Below, in pieces: positions 5,080 to 10,485 of a stretch of DNA of 10,485 nt. The stretch comes from DASRIA01 sp035650255 (GTDB lineage: Bacteria > Actinomycetota > Thermoleophilia > Solirubrobacterales > JBBDJG01). The stretch is taken from NCBI GenBank assembly GCA_035650255.1, contig DASRIA010000039.1, forward strand, positions 1-10,485, in the 5' to 3' direction. The position numbers and the translations under genes were made by a program. Every line of letters starts with the position of its first letter. Position 1 is the stretch's first letter. The notes under the pieces are model-generated. The model made no database searches. It was not told where the DNA came from and worked only from the letters and a program-made list of their open reading frames with translations.

Positions 5080-5871
5080 ATGCGGGACTCGGAGCGGGGA
5101 CAGGCGACGGTCGAGTGGAGCGGGCTGGGGGTCATGCTGGCGCTGCTCTTCGCGACCGTGGCGTTCACCGTGGCGCGGACCGATGCGTGGAGCTTCGGCG
5201 AGGGCATCGTGCACTCGCTCGTGTGTGCGATCGACGGCGGCTGCGAGGAGCGCGACTCCCTCGACCTCGCCTACGGTGACGACGTCGCAGCGCTCGTGCG
5301 TCATTACTCGCCCAACGTCGTGTACGAGCGCAGCAGCGCCGCGCTGCCGATCGACTTCCGCCGCTGCCGGGAGACCGATTGCTCGGACGGCGCGGACGCG
5401 GCGCGGGAGATCGACCGCTCGCGTGCGGGCCTGCCGGTGACCGCATTCACGCGCGTGGTGGACCGGCGCGCGGCCGGGGGCCCGCTCTACCTGCAGTACT
5501 GGTTCTACTACCCGGAGAGCTTCAGCGGCGGGATCGGCCGCATGTTCGGCGACAAGTGGCCGGGCTTCCATCCCGACGACTGGGAGGGCTATCAGGTGCG
5601 CGTGCTCCCGGGCGGGCGGGCCTCGGCGCGCGCGACGGCGCACGGCGGCTATGGCGCCGGCTGGGAGCCGTGGACCGGATGGATGCGCGTGTCGGGCGGC
5701 AGCCACGCCGGCCATCTCGTGGAGCGCAGCACCGGCGAGCGCAGCACGTCCGCCGGGAAGATCGCGCTCGTGCCGCTGGAGCGCCTGAAGGGCGCGTCGC
5801 GCCACTCCTTCGCGGTGTCTCCGCCCTGGAACAAGGACGTGTACCGCGCTCCGGAGGCGGCCGGCTCCTGA
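5080..5871 (+). CDS. TadE-like prepilin N-terminus fused to a Vps62/DUF946-like extracellular domain
   Basis: A 263-residue protein. Residues 7-13 read G-Q-A-T-V-E-W, a class III prepilin signal with predicted cleavage after G7 and Glu at +5, then a hydrophobic segment (14-32). This would place residues 33-263 outside the membrane. Four Cys (C49, C55, C96, C101) are close enough to form two disulfides, in keeping with export. The region about 135-215 has LYLQYWFYYPES (137-147), HPDDWEGYQV (164-173) and SGGSHAGHL (205-213), which resemble the yWF-yP, h-DWE and s-GSHa motifs of Vps62/DUF946 and NPP1-like proteins. That match is by eye. GQATVEW proteins are frequent in Thermoleophilia, but their partner domains vary. 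Function unknown; a surface or pilus-associated domain is possible. It is preceded by the palindrome promoter, has no ribosome-binding site, and overlaps the SDR gene. Confidence 0.7.
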   Translation: MRDSERGQATVEWSGLGVMLALLFATVAFTVARTDAWSFGEGIVHSLVCAIDGGCEERDSLDLAYGDDVAALVRHYSPNVVYERSSAALPIDFRRCRETDCSDGADAAREIDRSRAGLPVTAFTRVVDRRAAGGPLYLQYWFYYPESFSGGIGRMFGDKWPGFHPDDWEGYQVRVLPGGRASARATAHGGYGAGWEPWTGWMRVSGGSHAGHLVERSTGERSTSAGKIALVPLERLKGASRHSFAVSPPWNKDVYRAPEAAGS

Positions 5872-6785
5872 GCGGAGCGCTCGACGGCAAGGTCGCCCTG
5901 GTCGCGGGGGCGACGCGCGGTGCCGGGCGCGGCACTGCAGTGGCGCTCGGCGAGGCGGGCGCGACCGTGTACTGCACGGGCCGCACCACGCGGGAGCGCC
6001 GCTCGGAATACGACCGGCCGGAGACGATCGAGGAGACCGCCGAGCGCGTCACCGCCGCCGGCGGCAACGGCGTCGCCGTCGCGGTCGACCACCTCGAGCC
6101 CGGTCAGGTGGAGGCGCTCGTGCAACGGATCGACGCCGAGGTCGGGCGGCTCGACGTGCTGGTCAACGACATCTGGGGCGGCGAGCGGCTGTTCGAGTGG
6201 AACACACCCGTGTGGGCGCACGACCTCGCCGCCGGGTTGCGCATGCTGCGGCTTGCGATCGACACGCATCTGATCACCAGCCACTTCGCGCTGCGGCTCC
6301 TGATCCGCCAGCCGGGCGGGCTGGTAGTCGAGATGACCGACGGCACGCGCGAGTACAACGCCGAGCACTACCGCGACCCGATCTTCTACGACCTCGTCAA
6401 GAACGCGGTCATCCGGCTCGCCATGGCACAGGGCGAGGAGCTCGCGCCGCACGGGTGCACCGCCGTCGCGCTCACGCCGGGCTGGATGCGGTCGGAGATG
6501 ATGCTCGACAACTACGGCGTCACCGAGGCGAACTGGCGCGACGGCGCGGCCATCAATCCGCACTTCGCCGCGATCTCCGAGAGCCCGCTGTTCGTCGGCC
6601 GTGCAGTCGCCGCGCTGGCCGCCGATCCGGACCTGGGTCGCCGCAACGGCGGCTCGTTCTCCTCCGGCGGGCTGGCGCGGGAGTACGGGTTCACGGACGT
6701 CGACGGGTCCCAGCCCGACTGCTGGCGCTACATGGTCGAGGTGCAGGATGCGGGGCTGCCGGCGGACCCGGCCGGGTATCGCTGA
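5868..6785 (+). CDS. Short-chain dehydrogenase/reductase, apparent CTG start
   Basis: A 305-residue NAD(P)-dependent SDR. From the chosen start, residues 8-22 are the Rossmann turn KVALVAGATRGAGRG with glycines G14, G18, G20 and G22. Residues 100-105 are N-D-I-W-G-G where most SDRs have NNAG, a form seen in one SDR subgroup. The active-site tyrosine and lysine are Y174 and K178 (YDLVK); the usual catalytic Ser position holds T157 in VEMTDG. R17 and the TGRTTRERR stretch after strand 2 favour NADP. There is no ATG, GTG or TTG at the domain start: the only usable codon in frame is CTG at 5868-5870, overlapping the upstream stop as CTGA, with GGAGG (5853-5857) ten bases before it. Starting further upstream would add over 60 residues antisense in style to the neighbour. 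The substrate is unknown. Confidence 0.85.
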   Translation: MSGALDGKVALVAGATRGAGRGTAVALGEAGATVYCTGRTTRERRSEYDRPETIEETAERVTAAGGNGVAVAVDHLEPGQVEALVQRIDAEVGRLDVLVNDIWGGERLFEWNTPVWAHDLAAGLRMLRLAIDTHLITSHFALRLLIRQPGGLVVEMTDGTREYNAEHYRDPIFYDLVKNAVIRLAMAQGEELAPHGCTAVALTPGWMRSEMMLDNYGVTEANWRDGAAINPHFAAISESPLFVGRAVAALAADPDLGRRNGGSFSSGGLAREYGFTDVDGSQPDCWRYMVEVQDAGLPADPAGYR

Positions 6786-6811
6786 GGCGTCCGCGATACT
6801 GCCTGCCAGCG

Positions 6812-7231
6812 ATGTCTGAGGAGAACGTAGAGAAAGCGCGGGCCTACATCGAGGCCTACAACCGGCGGGACTTCGACGCCGCCGTGAAGGACTTCGACCC
6901 CGCGGTCGAGTGGGTGCTGCCCGAGCGGCAGAGCTCCGACTCGTGCCAGGGGCCGGGCGCGATCAGGCGCTTCTGGGAGGGGCTCGACGAGACCATGGCC
7001 GAGTTGCAGCTGCTACCGCAGGAGTACATCGACGCGGGCGACCGAGTGGCGACGCGGCTGCGGCACTACGGCCGGGGGAAGCTCAGCGGGGTGGTGATCG
7101 ACGAGGAGATGTACCACCAGGTCGTGACCTTCCGCGACGGGAAGATGGTGCGCATCGAGTACTTCGGCGAGTGGTCCGAGGCGCTGGCCGCCGCCCAGGC
7201 CGGCGAGCGCGCTTCTCGAGGGACGCGCTAG
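6812..7231 (+). CDS. SnoaL-like / NTF2-fold protein
   Basis: A 139-residue protein opening with MSEENVEKARAYIEAYNRRD, the typical N-terminus of actinobacterial SnoaL-like domains, then FDAAVKDFDPAVEWVLPERQ (the first helix and strand), GPGAIRRFWEGLDETM, and three strands ending VVTFRDGKMVRIEYFGEW, with the conserved F-R-D-G-K hairpin and terminal EALAAAQ. Such proteins act as small isomerases, cyclases or ligand binders; a catalytic Asp/His pair cannot be assigned. It lies 26 bp after the SDR gene, with which it may be cotranscribed. The ATG has no ribosome-binding site; GATACT at 6795-6800 is a possible -10 box with a leader of about five bases. Its stop shares CTAG with the convergent metallopeptidase gene. 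Confidence 0.85.
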   Translation: MSEENVEKARAYIEAYNRRDFDAAVKDFDPAVEWVLPERQSSDSCQGPGAIRRFWEGLDETMAELQLLPQEYIDAGDRVATRLRHYGRGKLSGVVIDEEMYHQVVTFRDGKMVRIEYFGEWSEALAAAQAGERASRGTR

Positions 7232-7515
7232 CCGTATCCGAGGTCGTGTAGCCGGTCCTCGTCCATCCCGAAGAAGTGCCCCACCTCGTGCAGGACCGTG
7301 CGGCGCACTTCCTCCAGCGTCGGGTTCGCGTCCCTGAAGATCACGATGCGCTCCAGGCCGCCGACGGGGTCGTAGATCCCCATCAGCCCGTCGGGGTGGC
7401 GGTCCTCGATCACCACTGCGACCTCGCCCAGCTGGGACGCGAACTCGGGTGGCAGCGCGTCGAGCGCCTCCTGCACCGCGCCGCGCACCTGCTCGTCTGT
7501 GAGTGACCCCTGCAC
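7228..7515 (-). CDS. Small zincin-like metallopeptidase (HExxH, PF06262 type)
   Basis: A 95-residue cytoplasmic protein with no signal peptide. VLHEVGHFFGMDEDRL (74-89) has the zincin H76-E77-x-x-H80 motif followed by G83 and D85/E86, matching the minimal metallopeptidase family (PF06262, formerly DUF1025), in which the third metal ligand follows the helix. Residues 42-62 (DGLMGIYDPVGGLERIVIF) are the usual GL-G-Y strand leading into the active site. It is shorter than most members (about 110-130 residues), the loop between the two blocks being trimmed. It starts at GTG (RC of 7513-7515), without a ribosome-binding site, seven bases after TAGCCT, hence probably leaderless. It is convergent with the SnoaL-like gene, whose stop it shares, and divergent from the thioesterase gene. 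A regulatory or housekeeping peptidase role is possible; no substrate is known from sequence. Confidence 0.88.
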   Translation of the reverse strand: MQGSLTDEQVRGAVQEALDALPPEFASQLGEVAVVIEDRHPDGLMGIYDPVGGLERIVIFRDANPTLEEVRRTVLHEVGHFFGMDEDRLHDLGYG

Positions 7516-7550
7516 GAACCCAAGGCTAGAGGGCAGATAAGGTGCCCGCC
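7516..7550. promoter_or_regulatory. Divergent promoters of metallopeptidase and thioesterase genes
   Basis: On the minus strand TAGCCT (plus 7523-7528) ends seven bases before the GTG start of the metallopeptidase. On the plus strand TAAGGT (7538-7543) ends seven bases before GTG at 7551. Both fit TAnnnT -10 boxes of leaderless genes, but no -35 box is seen, so support rests on position alone. If the second reading is right, the thioesterase starts at 7551 rather than 7542. Confidence 0.35.
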
Positions 7551-8018
7551 GTGGATGCCCTGCGCGAGCGCATGTCGGCGGCGATGGACGGCCGCCTGCC
7601 GGGCATGTTCGGCGTCGAGATCCTGAGCATCGAGCACGGGCACACGGAGACCCGGCTGACCCTCAAGGAGGAGCATCTTGCTCCCAACGACTTCCTCCAT
7701 GCCGGGACCGTCATCACCCTTGCCGACACGAGCTGCGGCATGGGGTGCCTGGCGTCCCTGCCCGAAGGCGCGGTCGGGTTCACGACGATCGAGCTGAAGA
7801 CGAACTTCCTCGCAACGGCGCGCGACGGCGGGCTGCGCTGCAAGGCGCTGCTCGTCCATGGCGGCGGGCGCACGCAGGTGTGGGATGCCACGGTCAGTCG
7901 CGAGACGGACGAGCGCGTGATCGCGTTGTTTCGCTGTACGCAGTTCCTGCTGCCGGCCGAAGACGCGCGCACGGAGCGACAGCGCGAGAACACACAAGCC
8001 TTGAAGGAGGCGACATGA
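7542..8018 (+). CDS. PaaI-type hotdog-fold thioesterase
   Basis: A 158-residue cytoplasmic protein of the PaaI/YbgC-like hotdog thioesterase group, which hydrolyses acyl-CoA esters. Visible signs: LPGMFGVEI opening the first strand, APNDFLHAGTVITLADTSCG (about 47-66) with N49, D50, H53, G55 and D62 in the hotdog helix, and FTTIELKTNFLATARDG (80-96), the strand pair that forms the dimer interface. The last 20 residues (EDARTERQRENTQALKEAT) are a charged helical tail beyond the fold. The start is uncertain: GTG at 7542 and GTG at 7551 are both in frame, three residues apart, and the TAAGGT box favours 7551. It is coupled to the next gene by ATGA with a Shine-Dalgarno sequence (AAGGAGG, 8004-8010). 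A role in removing CoA from the product of nearby steps is plausible but not shown. Confidence 0.85.
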   Translation: MPAVDALRERMSAAMDGRLPGMFGVEILSIEHGHTETRLTLKEEHLAPNDFLHAGTVITLADTSCGMGCLASLPEGAVGFTTIELKTNFLATARDGGLRCKALLVHGGGRTQVWDATVSRETDERVIALFRCTQFLLPAEDARTERQRENTQALKEAT

Positions 8019-8533
8019 GTGCACCCACAGTGGCTGTCCGGCGCAAGCGCGAGGCAACCGTGCGCGAGCACATGGAGTCGGAGAACCGCCACGAGTTCGA
8101 CATCACGATGGCGACGTTCCACCACCCGCGGTACGAGATCATGGCCACGGGCGAGGTTCACGACGGGGAAGGGGAGGTCGCCGAATACTTCCGGGAGACC
8201 CGTCAGGCGTTCCCCGACCAGCGCAACGAGCTGGTCGCGCTGCACCACGCCGACGACGCGGTCGTAGTGGAGTTCGACCTCAAGGGCACGCACCTCGGCT
8301 CCTTGCGCGGCCTGCCGCCCACCGGCCGTGAGTTCACCTGCCGGATGGTCGCCCTGTTCCTGTTCGAGGAGGACCGCCTGGTGGGTGAGCGCGTCTACTT
8401 CGACTCGGCCACCATCGCCCGCCAGCTCGGGATCGCCCACGACCCGCTGACGCTCAAGGGCCGCGTCGCCACCCTCGTGAACCACCCGCTCACGATCGGT
8501 CGCGCCGCCGTGCGATCGGTGACCGGCCGCTAG
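8015..8533 (+). CDS. Ester-cyclase / SnoaL-like protein
   Basis: A 172-residue NTF2-fold protein of the SnoaL-like ester cyclase type. Residues 12-45 are an N-terminal helix (EATVREHMESENRHEFDITM) leading to TFHHPRYEI; GEVHDGEGEVAEYFRETRQAFPD (about 50-72) is the family's G-x-x-EV-YF-----FPD region, and NELVALHHADDAVVVEFDL follows. FTCRMVALFLFEEDRLVGERVYFDSATIARQLG (110-142) has the typical strand-hairpin and ending FDxxTIxRQLG. The tail from 143 is extra. These proteins cyclise or isomerise polyketide-type esters, or serve as ligand-binding relatives; whether the Asp/His pair is active cannot be judged. The start is fixed by ATGA overlap and AAGGAGG four bases upstream. With the thioesterase it forms a two-gene unit that may handle a CoA-linked cyclic or aromatic substrate. 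Confidence 0.85.
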   Translation: MSAPTVAVRRKREATVREHMESENRHEFDITMATFHHPRYEIMATGEVHDGEGEVAEYFRETRQAFPDQRNELVALHHADDAVVVEFDLKGTHLGSLRGLPPTGREFTCRMVALFLFEEDRLVGERVYFDSATIARQLGIAHDPLTLKGRVATLVNHPLTIGRAAVRSVTGR

Positions 8534-8571
8534 CCGGCGCGGCCTCGCGCATCCCCCGCGAACTGGCAGCG

Positions 8572-8596
8572 CTCGACCGCCTATGTCGCGGTTGAG
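8572..8596 (+). terminator. Hairpin after the ester-cyclase gene, possible terminator
   Basis: CTCGACCGC (8572-8580) and GCGGTTGAG (8588-8596) pair in nine positions, one a G-U wobble, around a seven-base loop, 38 bp after the stop codon. There is no U-run. The rest of the gap 8534-8718 has no gene; it holds this hairpin, the hairpin and tandem repeat described next, and a stretch (8625-8645) of TGACGGGAGGCG-type sequence without clear meaning. Confidence 0.4.
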
Positions 8597-8662
8597 AGCG
8601 GCCACTAGGTCTTTGGTGTGACGGGAGGCGCAATTTTCCGCGCACGTTCGCCTGGACATTCG

Positions 8663-8718
8663 TACGATGGGTCCACTGCTTCTCCCGCAGTGGATTCGTA
8701 GCCCCATTCGCAGCCCCA
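8663..8718 (+). promoter_or_regulatory. Promoter-like box, hairpin and tandem repeat before the beta-helix gene
   Basis: TACGAT (8663-8668) fits a -10 box, with no good -35. Just downstream, TCCACTGC (8672-8679) and GCAGTGGA (8687-8694) make a perfect 8-bp inverted repeat, loop seven bases. Then the 12-mer ATTCGTAGCCCC (8694-8705) is repeated with one change as ATTCGCAGCCCC (8706-8717), ending one base before the ATG at 8719. There is no ribosome-binding site, so initiation may be weak or use another signal. Confidence 0.4.
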
Positions 8719-9897
8719 ATGCACCTCGCAAAGCGACAGCCCCTGTCGGCGCTGGCGGCATCCTTCGCCGCCCTGCTGACCCTCCTGCTCTTCGCCGGAG
8801 ACGCCTCCGCGCGGCACCTCCAGTGCGGCGAGCGGGTCACCGCGGACGTGCGGCTGGACGCCGACCTGCGCGACTGCCCGAGTGCCGGGCTGATCGTCGG
8901 CGCTGCCGGAGTCACGGTCGACCTGAACGGGCACACGATCGACGGCACAGGCCGCGCCACGGGCATCGTGAACGGCTACGGGCGCGCCGGGCACCGCGAC
9001 GTGCTGGTGCGTAACGGCACGGTTTCGGGCTTCAAGGTGGGAGTGCGCAGCGGCGGCCGCGGCTTCGAGCTGCGCCGCATGACGGTCACGCGGAACGCCA
9101 CCGGTGGCGTGGTCCTGCGGGGCTCACGGTGCGCGGTGGTCCGCAGCGCGATCACCGACAACGGCTACGGCCACGGCATCTCGGTCACGGCCGCGAAGGG
9201 CTGCCGGATCGACGCGAACCGCGTCGCGGCCCACCTCGGGGCCGGCATCGCCGTCTCGCGCTCGGCGGACGTCACCGTCGAGGACAACCGGGTCTCCGGG
9301 GCGCGCCGCGCGGGCATCCTGATCGCCGGGACGGACACCTCGACGGTCGAGCGCAACATCGCATCGGGCAACGAGACCGGGATCTCGCTGTTCGACCGCT
9401 CCAACTCCAACGTCGTGCGACGCAACTCGTTGCCGGCGAACGTCACGGGCATCGCACTCATCTTCGGTGGGACGGGCAACCGCATCGAGCAAAACACGGT
9501 CTCGGCGAGCAAGGGGGCAGCAATACGGCTCGCCGAGACCGGCTCGGGCAACCACGTCCTGCGCAACCTCGTGTCGATGAGCGGGGAGCAGGGAATCAGC
9601 GTGGCCGACAGCGCCACCCTGCGCGTCGAGCACAACACGGTCTACGACAACCGCGGCGACGGCATCTTCGTCGCGGAGCAGGACACGGCCGGCGCCGTGC
9701 TGCGGGCGAACACGGTGAACCACAACGGCGACGACGGCATCCACGCCGACAGCGCGCTCCTCACGATCGTCGGCAACATCACCGAACACAACGCCGACCT
9801 CGGCATCGAGGCCGTCGCGGGCGTCACCGACGGCGGCGGGAACAAGGCGGTCACGAACGGGAACGTCGCGCAGTGCGCCGGCGTCGTGTGCATCTGA
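8719..9897 (+). CDS. Secreted right-handed parallel beta-helix repeat protein
   Basis: A 392-residue protein with a clear signal peptide: Lys/Arg at residues 5-6, a hydrophobic core LAASFAALLTLLLFAG (12-27) and probable cleavage after DASA (about residue 31). The mature part is a right-handed parallel beta-helix, with coils of about 22-24 residues, each having a G-I/V-x-V/L and an N-x-(V/I) position: for example GISVTAAKGCRIDANRV, GIAVSRSADVTVEDNRV, GILIAGTDTSTVERNI and GIFVAEQDTAGAVLRANTV. This resembles pectate-lyase-like and NosD-type carbohydrate-binding/lyase folds, but no catalytic set of pectate lyase can be assigned. The last residues CAGVVC could close a disulfide cap, and the N-terminal cysteines (HLQCGERV, LRDCPSAG) another. 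Likely a cell-surface or secreted carbohydrate-related or adhesive protein. The gene stands alone, ending 25 bases before a bidirectional hairpin. Confidence 0.9.
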   Translation: MHLAKRQPLSALAASFAALLTLLLFAGDASARHLQCGERVTADVRLDADLRDCPSAGLIVGAAGVTVDLNGHTIDGTGRATGIVNGYGRAGHRDVLVRNGTVSGFKVGVRSGGRGFELRRMTVTRNATGGVVLRGSRCAVVRSAITDNGYGHGISVTAAKGCRIDANRVAAHLGAGIAVSRSADVTVEDNRVSGARRAGILIAGTDTSTVERNIASGNETGISLFDRSNSNVVRRNSLPANVTGIALIFGGTGNRIEQNTVSASKGAAIRLAETGSGNHVLRNLVSMSGEQGISVADSATLRVEHNTVYDNRGDGIFVAEQDTAGAVLRANTVNHNGDDGIHADSALLTIVGNITEHNADLGIEAVAGVTDGGGNKAVTNGNVAQCAGVVCI

Positions 9898-9922
9898 TGG
9901 GCTGGCGGCACCACCCCAACCG

Positions 9923-9940
9923 CTGAGGCGCGGGCCTCAG
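9923..9940. terminator. Bidirectional hairpin between convergent genes
   Basis: CTGAGGC (9923-9929) and GCCTCAG (9934-9940) pair perfectly across the four-base loop GCGG. The TCA that is the complement of the minus-strand stop codon is part of the right arm, so the element lies in the 3' ends of both genes and could stop transcription in either direction. There is no U-run. Confidence 0.5.
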
Positions 9941-10485
9941 TCCTCGTAGGAAAAGAACCCTCGCCCGGTCGCCTCGCCGATCGCGCCCTCGGCGACCATG
10001 CGCCGCAGCAGCGGCGCGGCGCGGTAGCGCTCCTCCTTCAGCTCCTCGTACAGCGCGTCGAGCGTCGAGAGCACGTGATCGATCTCGATCAGGTCCGCCC
10101 ATTCGAGCGGCCCGCGCGGATAGTTGTAGCCGGCGCGCATGGCGATGTCGACGTCCGCGGGGGAGCCGACGCCCTCCGACACGGCAAACGCAGCCTCGTT
10201 GACGAGCTGGCACACGACGCGTCCCAGGATCAGGCCGGGTGCGTCCCCGACCCATTCGACGTGCTTGCCGAGCGACCGGAAGAAGGCCTCGGCGCGCTCG
10301 GCGTCACGCCCGCGGGTCTCGGCCGAGCGCGTCATCTCCACGAGCTGCGACTCGGCGAACGGCGGCAGGGCGTGGAAGCCGACAGCGCCGCCGCGGGTGT
10401 CGAGCTCCGCCAGGCTGCCGTCGACGCATAGCGCGAGGACGAGCGTCTCGGGATCGTCGATCGTGGGCTCGGACTCGAGCGGCGA
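9937..10485 (-). CDS. 3-hydroxyacyl-CoA dehydrogenase, C-terminal part (5' end outside window)
   Basis: The frame is open from the right edge of the window to TGA (complement of 9937-9939): 182 residues are visible, with no start in the window that would be credible. The enzyme oxidises 3-hydroxyacyl-CoA with NAD+ in fatty-acid beta-oxidation or butanoate metabolism. VGFHALPPFAESQLVEM (about 36-52) is the switch from the NAD domain to the C-terminal domain, normally IGFHFFNP----LVE. The rest is the helical C-terminal dimerisation domain: PGLILGRVVCQLVNEAAFAV, GSPADVDIAMRAGYNYPRGP, and ADLIEIDHVLSTLDALYEEL, ending in TGRGFFSYED, a typical end for this family. N-terminal Rossmann glycines and catalytic His/Glu lie off the edge or cannot be judged. 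The family also includes crotonase-type fusions, but here only the dehydrogenase tail is visible. Single-domain 3-hydroxybutyryl-CoA dehydrogenase is the simplest reading. Confidence 0.9.
   Translation of the reverse strand, partial: SPLESEPTIDDPETLVLALCVDGSLAELDTRGGAVGFHALPPFAESQLVEMTRSAETRGRDAERAEAFFRSLGKHVEWVGDAPGLILGRVVCQLVNEAAFAVSEGVGSPADVDIAMRAGYNYPRGPLEWADLIEIDHVLSTLDALYEELKEERYRAAPLLRRMVAEGAIGEATGRGFFSYED

Noticed and set aside
3903..5207. A 434-codon minus-strand frame opposite the PadR operon
   Set aside because: It spans three recognised genes, has no family motif and is low-complexity (Arg, Ser, Ala, Pro).
5379..5867. Upstream extension of the SDR reading frame from 5379
   Set aside because: The extra 163 residues are Arg/Gly-rich and overlap the prepilin gene in another frame; nothing like an SDR N-terminus precedes 5868.
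5649..6563. A 304-codon minus-strand frame opposite the prepilin and SDR genes
   Set aside because: Antisense to the SDR, whose YxxxK and Rossmann motifs are intact; no motif in the minus frame.
9923..9940. A riboswitch or attenuator before the dehydrogenase gene
   Set aside because: The hairpin lies at the 3' end of both convergent genes, not in a leader, and forms a plain short stem.
1..10485. tRNA, rRNA, insertion sequence, transposase, integrase or CRISPR features
   Set aside because: No cloverleaf-like repeats with GTTCRA-type motifs, transposase motifs, terminal inverted repeats with target duplications or regular spaced repeats were seen by eye. A search with tRNAscan-SE and an IS database would settle this.

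Overview
The window is uniformly GC-rich, with G/C in most third codon positions and tightly packed short operons. It carries an F420-type (deazaflavin) reductase, a TadE-like prepilin of the 'GQATVEW' type, AbiEi/DUF559-type proteins, several NTF2/SnoaL-like proteins and several genes that look leaderless. Together these point to a soil or aquatic actinobacterium, most likely a deep lineage such as Thermoleophilia (Solirubrobacterales). The lineage is inferred from gene style; there is no rRNA gene here to confirm it.

Left part (1-2340): the 3' end of a thioredoxin reductase gene runs into a convergent gene for an AbiEi-like winged-helix protein fused to a DUF559/Vsr-like nuclease domain; the two share stop-codon bases. 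Next, on the minus strand, is a PHP-fold metallohydrolase of the CehA/McbA type. A 56-bp divergent gap separates it from a metallo-beta-lactamase-fold hydrolase with an unusual metal-binding motif.

Middle part (2341-5871): the hydrolase gene ends at a long hairpin. A PadR-family regulator follows. Its promoter (TTGACC-N17-TATCCT) is overlain by a pseudo-palindrome centred on GGATATATCC that ends one base before the start codon, as expected for autorepression. PadR is tightly coupled to an NTF2-like gene and an F420-dependent nitroreductase-family gene, which reads as a regulated redox or detoxification operon. A 21-bp palindrome and an ECF-like promoter then precede a secreted or pseudopilin-anchored protein: a TadE-like N-terminus joined to a Vps62/DUF946-like domain.

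Right part (5868-10485): an SDR oxidoreductase appears to start at a rare CTG codon in a CTGA overlap with the prepilin gene. It is followed by a SnoaL-like protein, a convergent minimal zincin metallopeptidase, a divergent PaaI-type thioesterase coupled to an ester-cyclase/SnoaL protein, and a secreted right-handed parallel beta-helix protein. A minus-strand gene, truncated by the window edge, encodes the C-terminal domain of a 3-hydroxyacyl-CoA dehydrogenase.

The overall picture is catabolic or detoxifying housekeeping (hydrolases, SDR, thioesterase, three NTF2-fold proteins, beta-oxidation) with local regulators. No rRNA, tRNA, CRISPR array or insertion sequence was found. The features least explained by known families are the prepilin/Vps62-like protein, the CTG start, the operator over the padR promoter and the metal-site variant of the beta-lactamase-fold enzyme.
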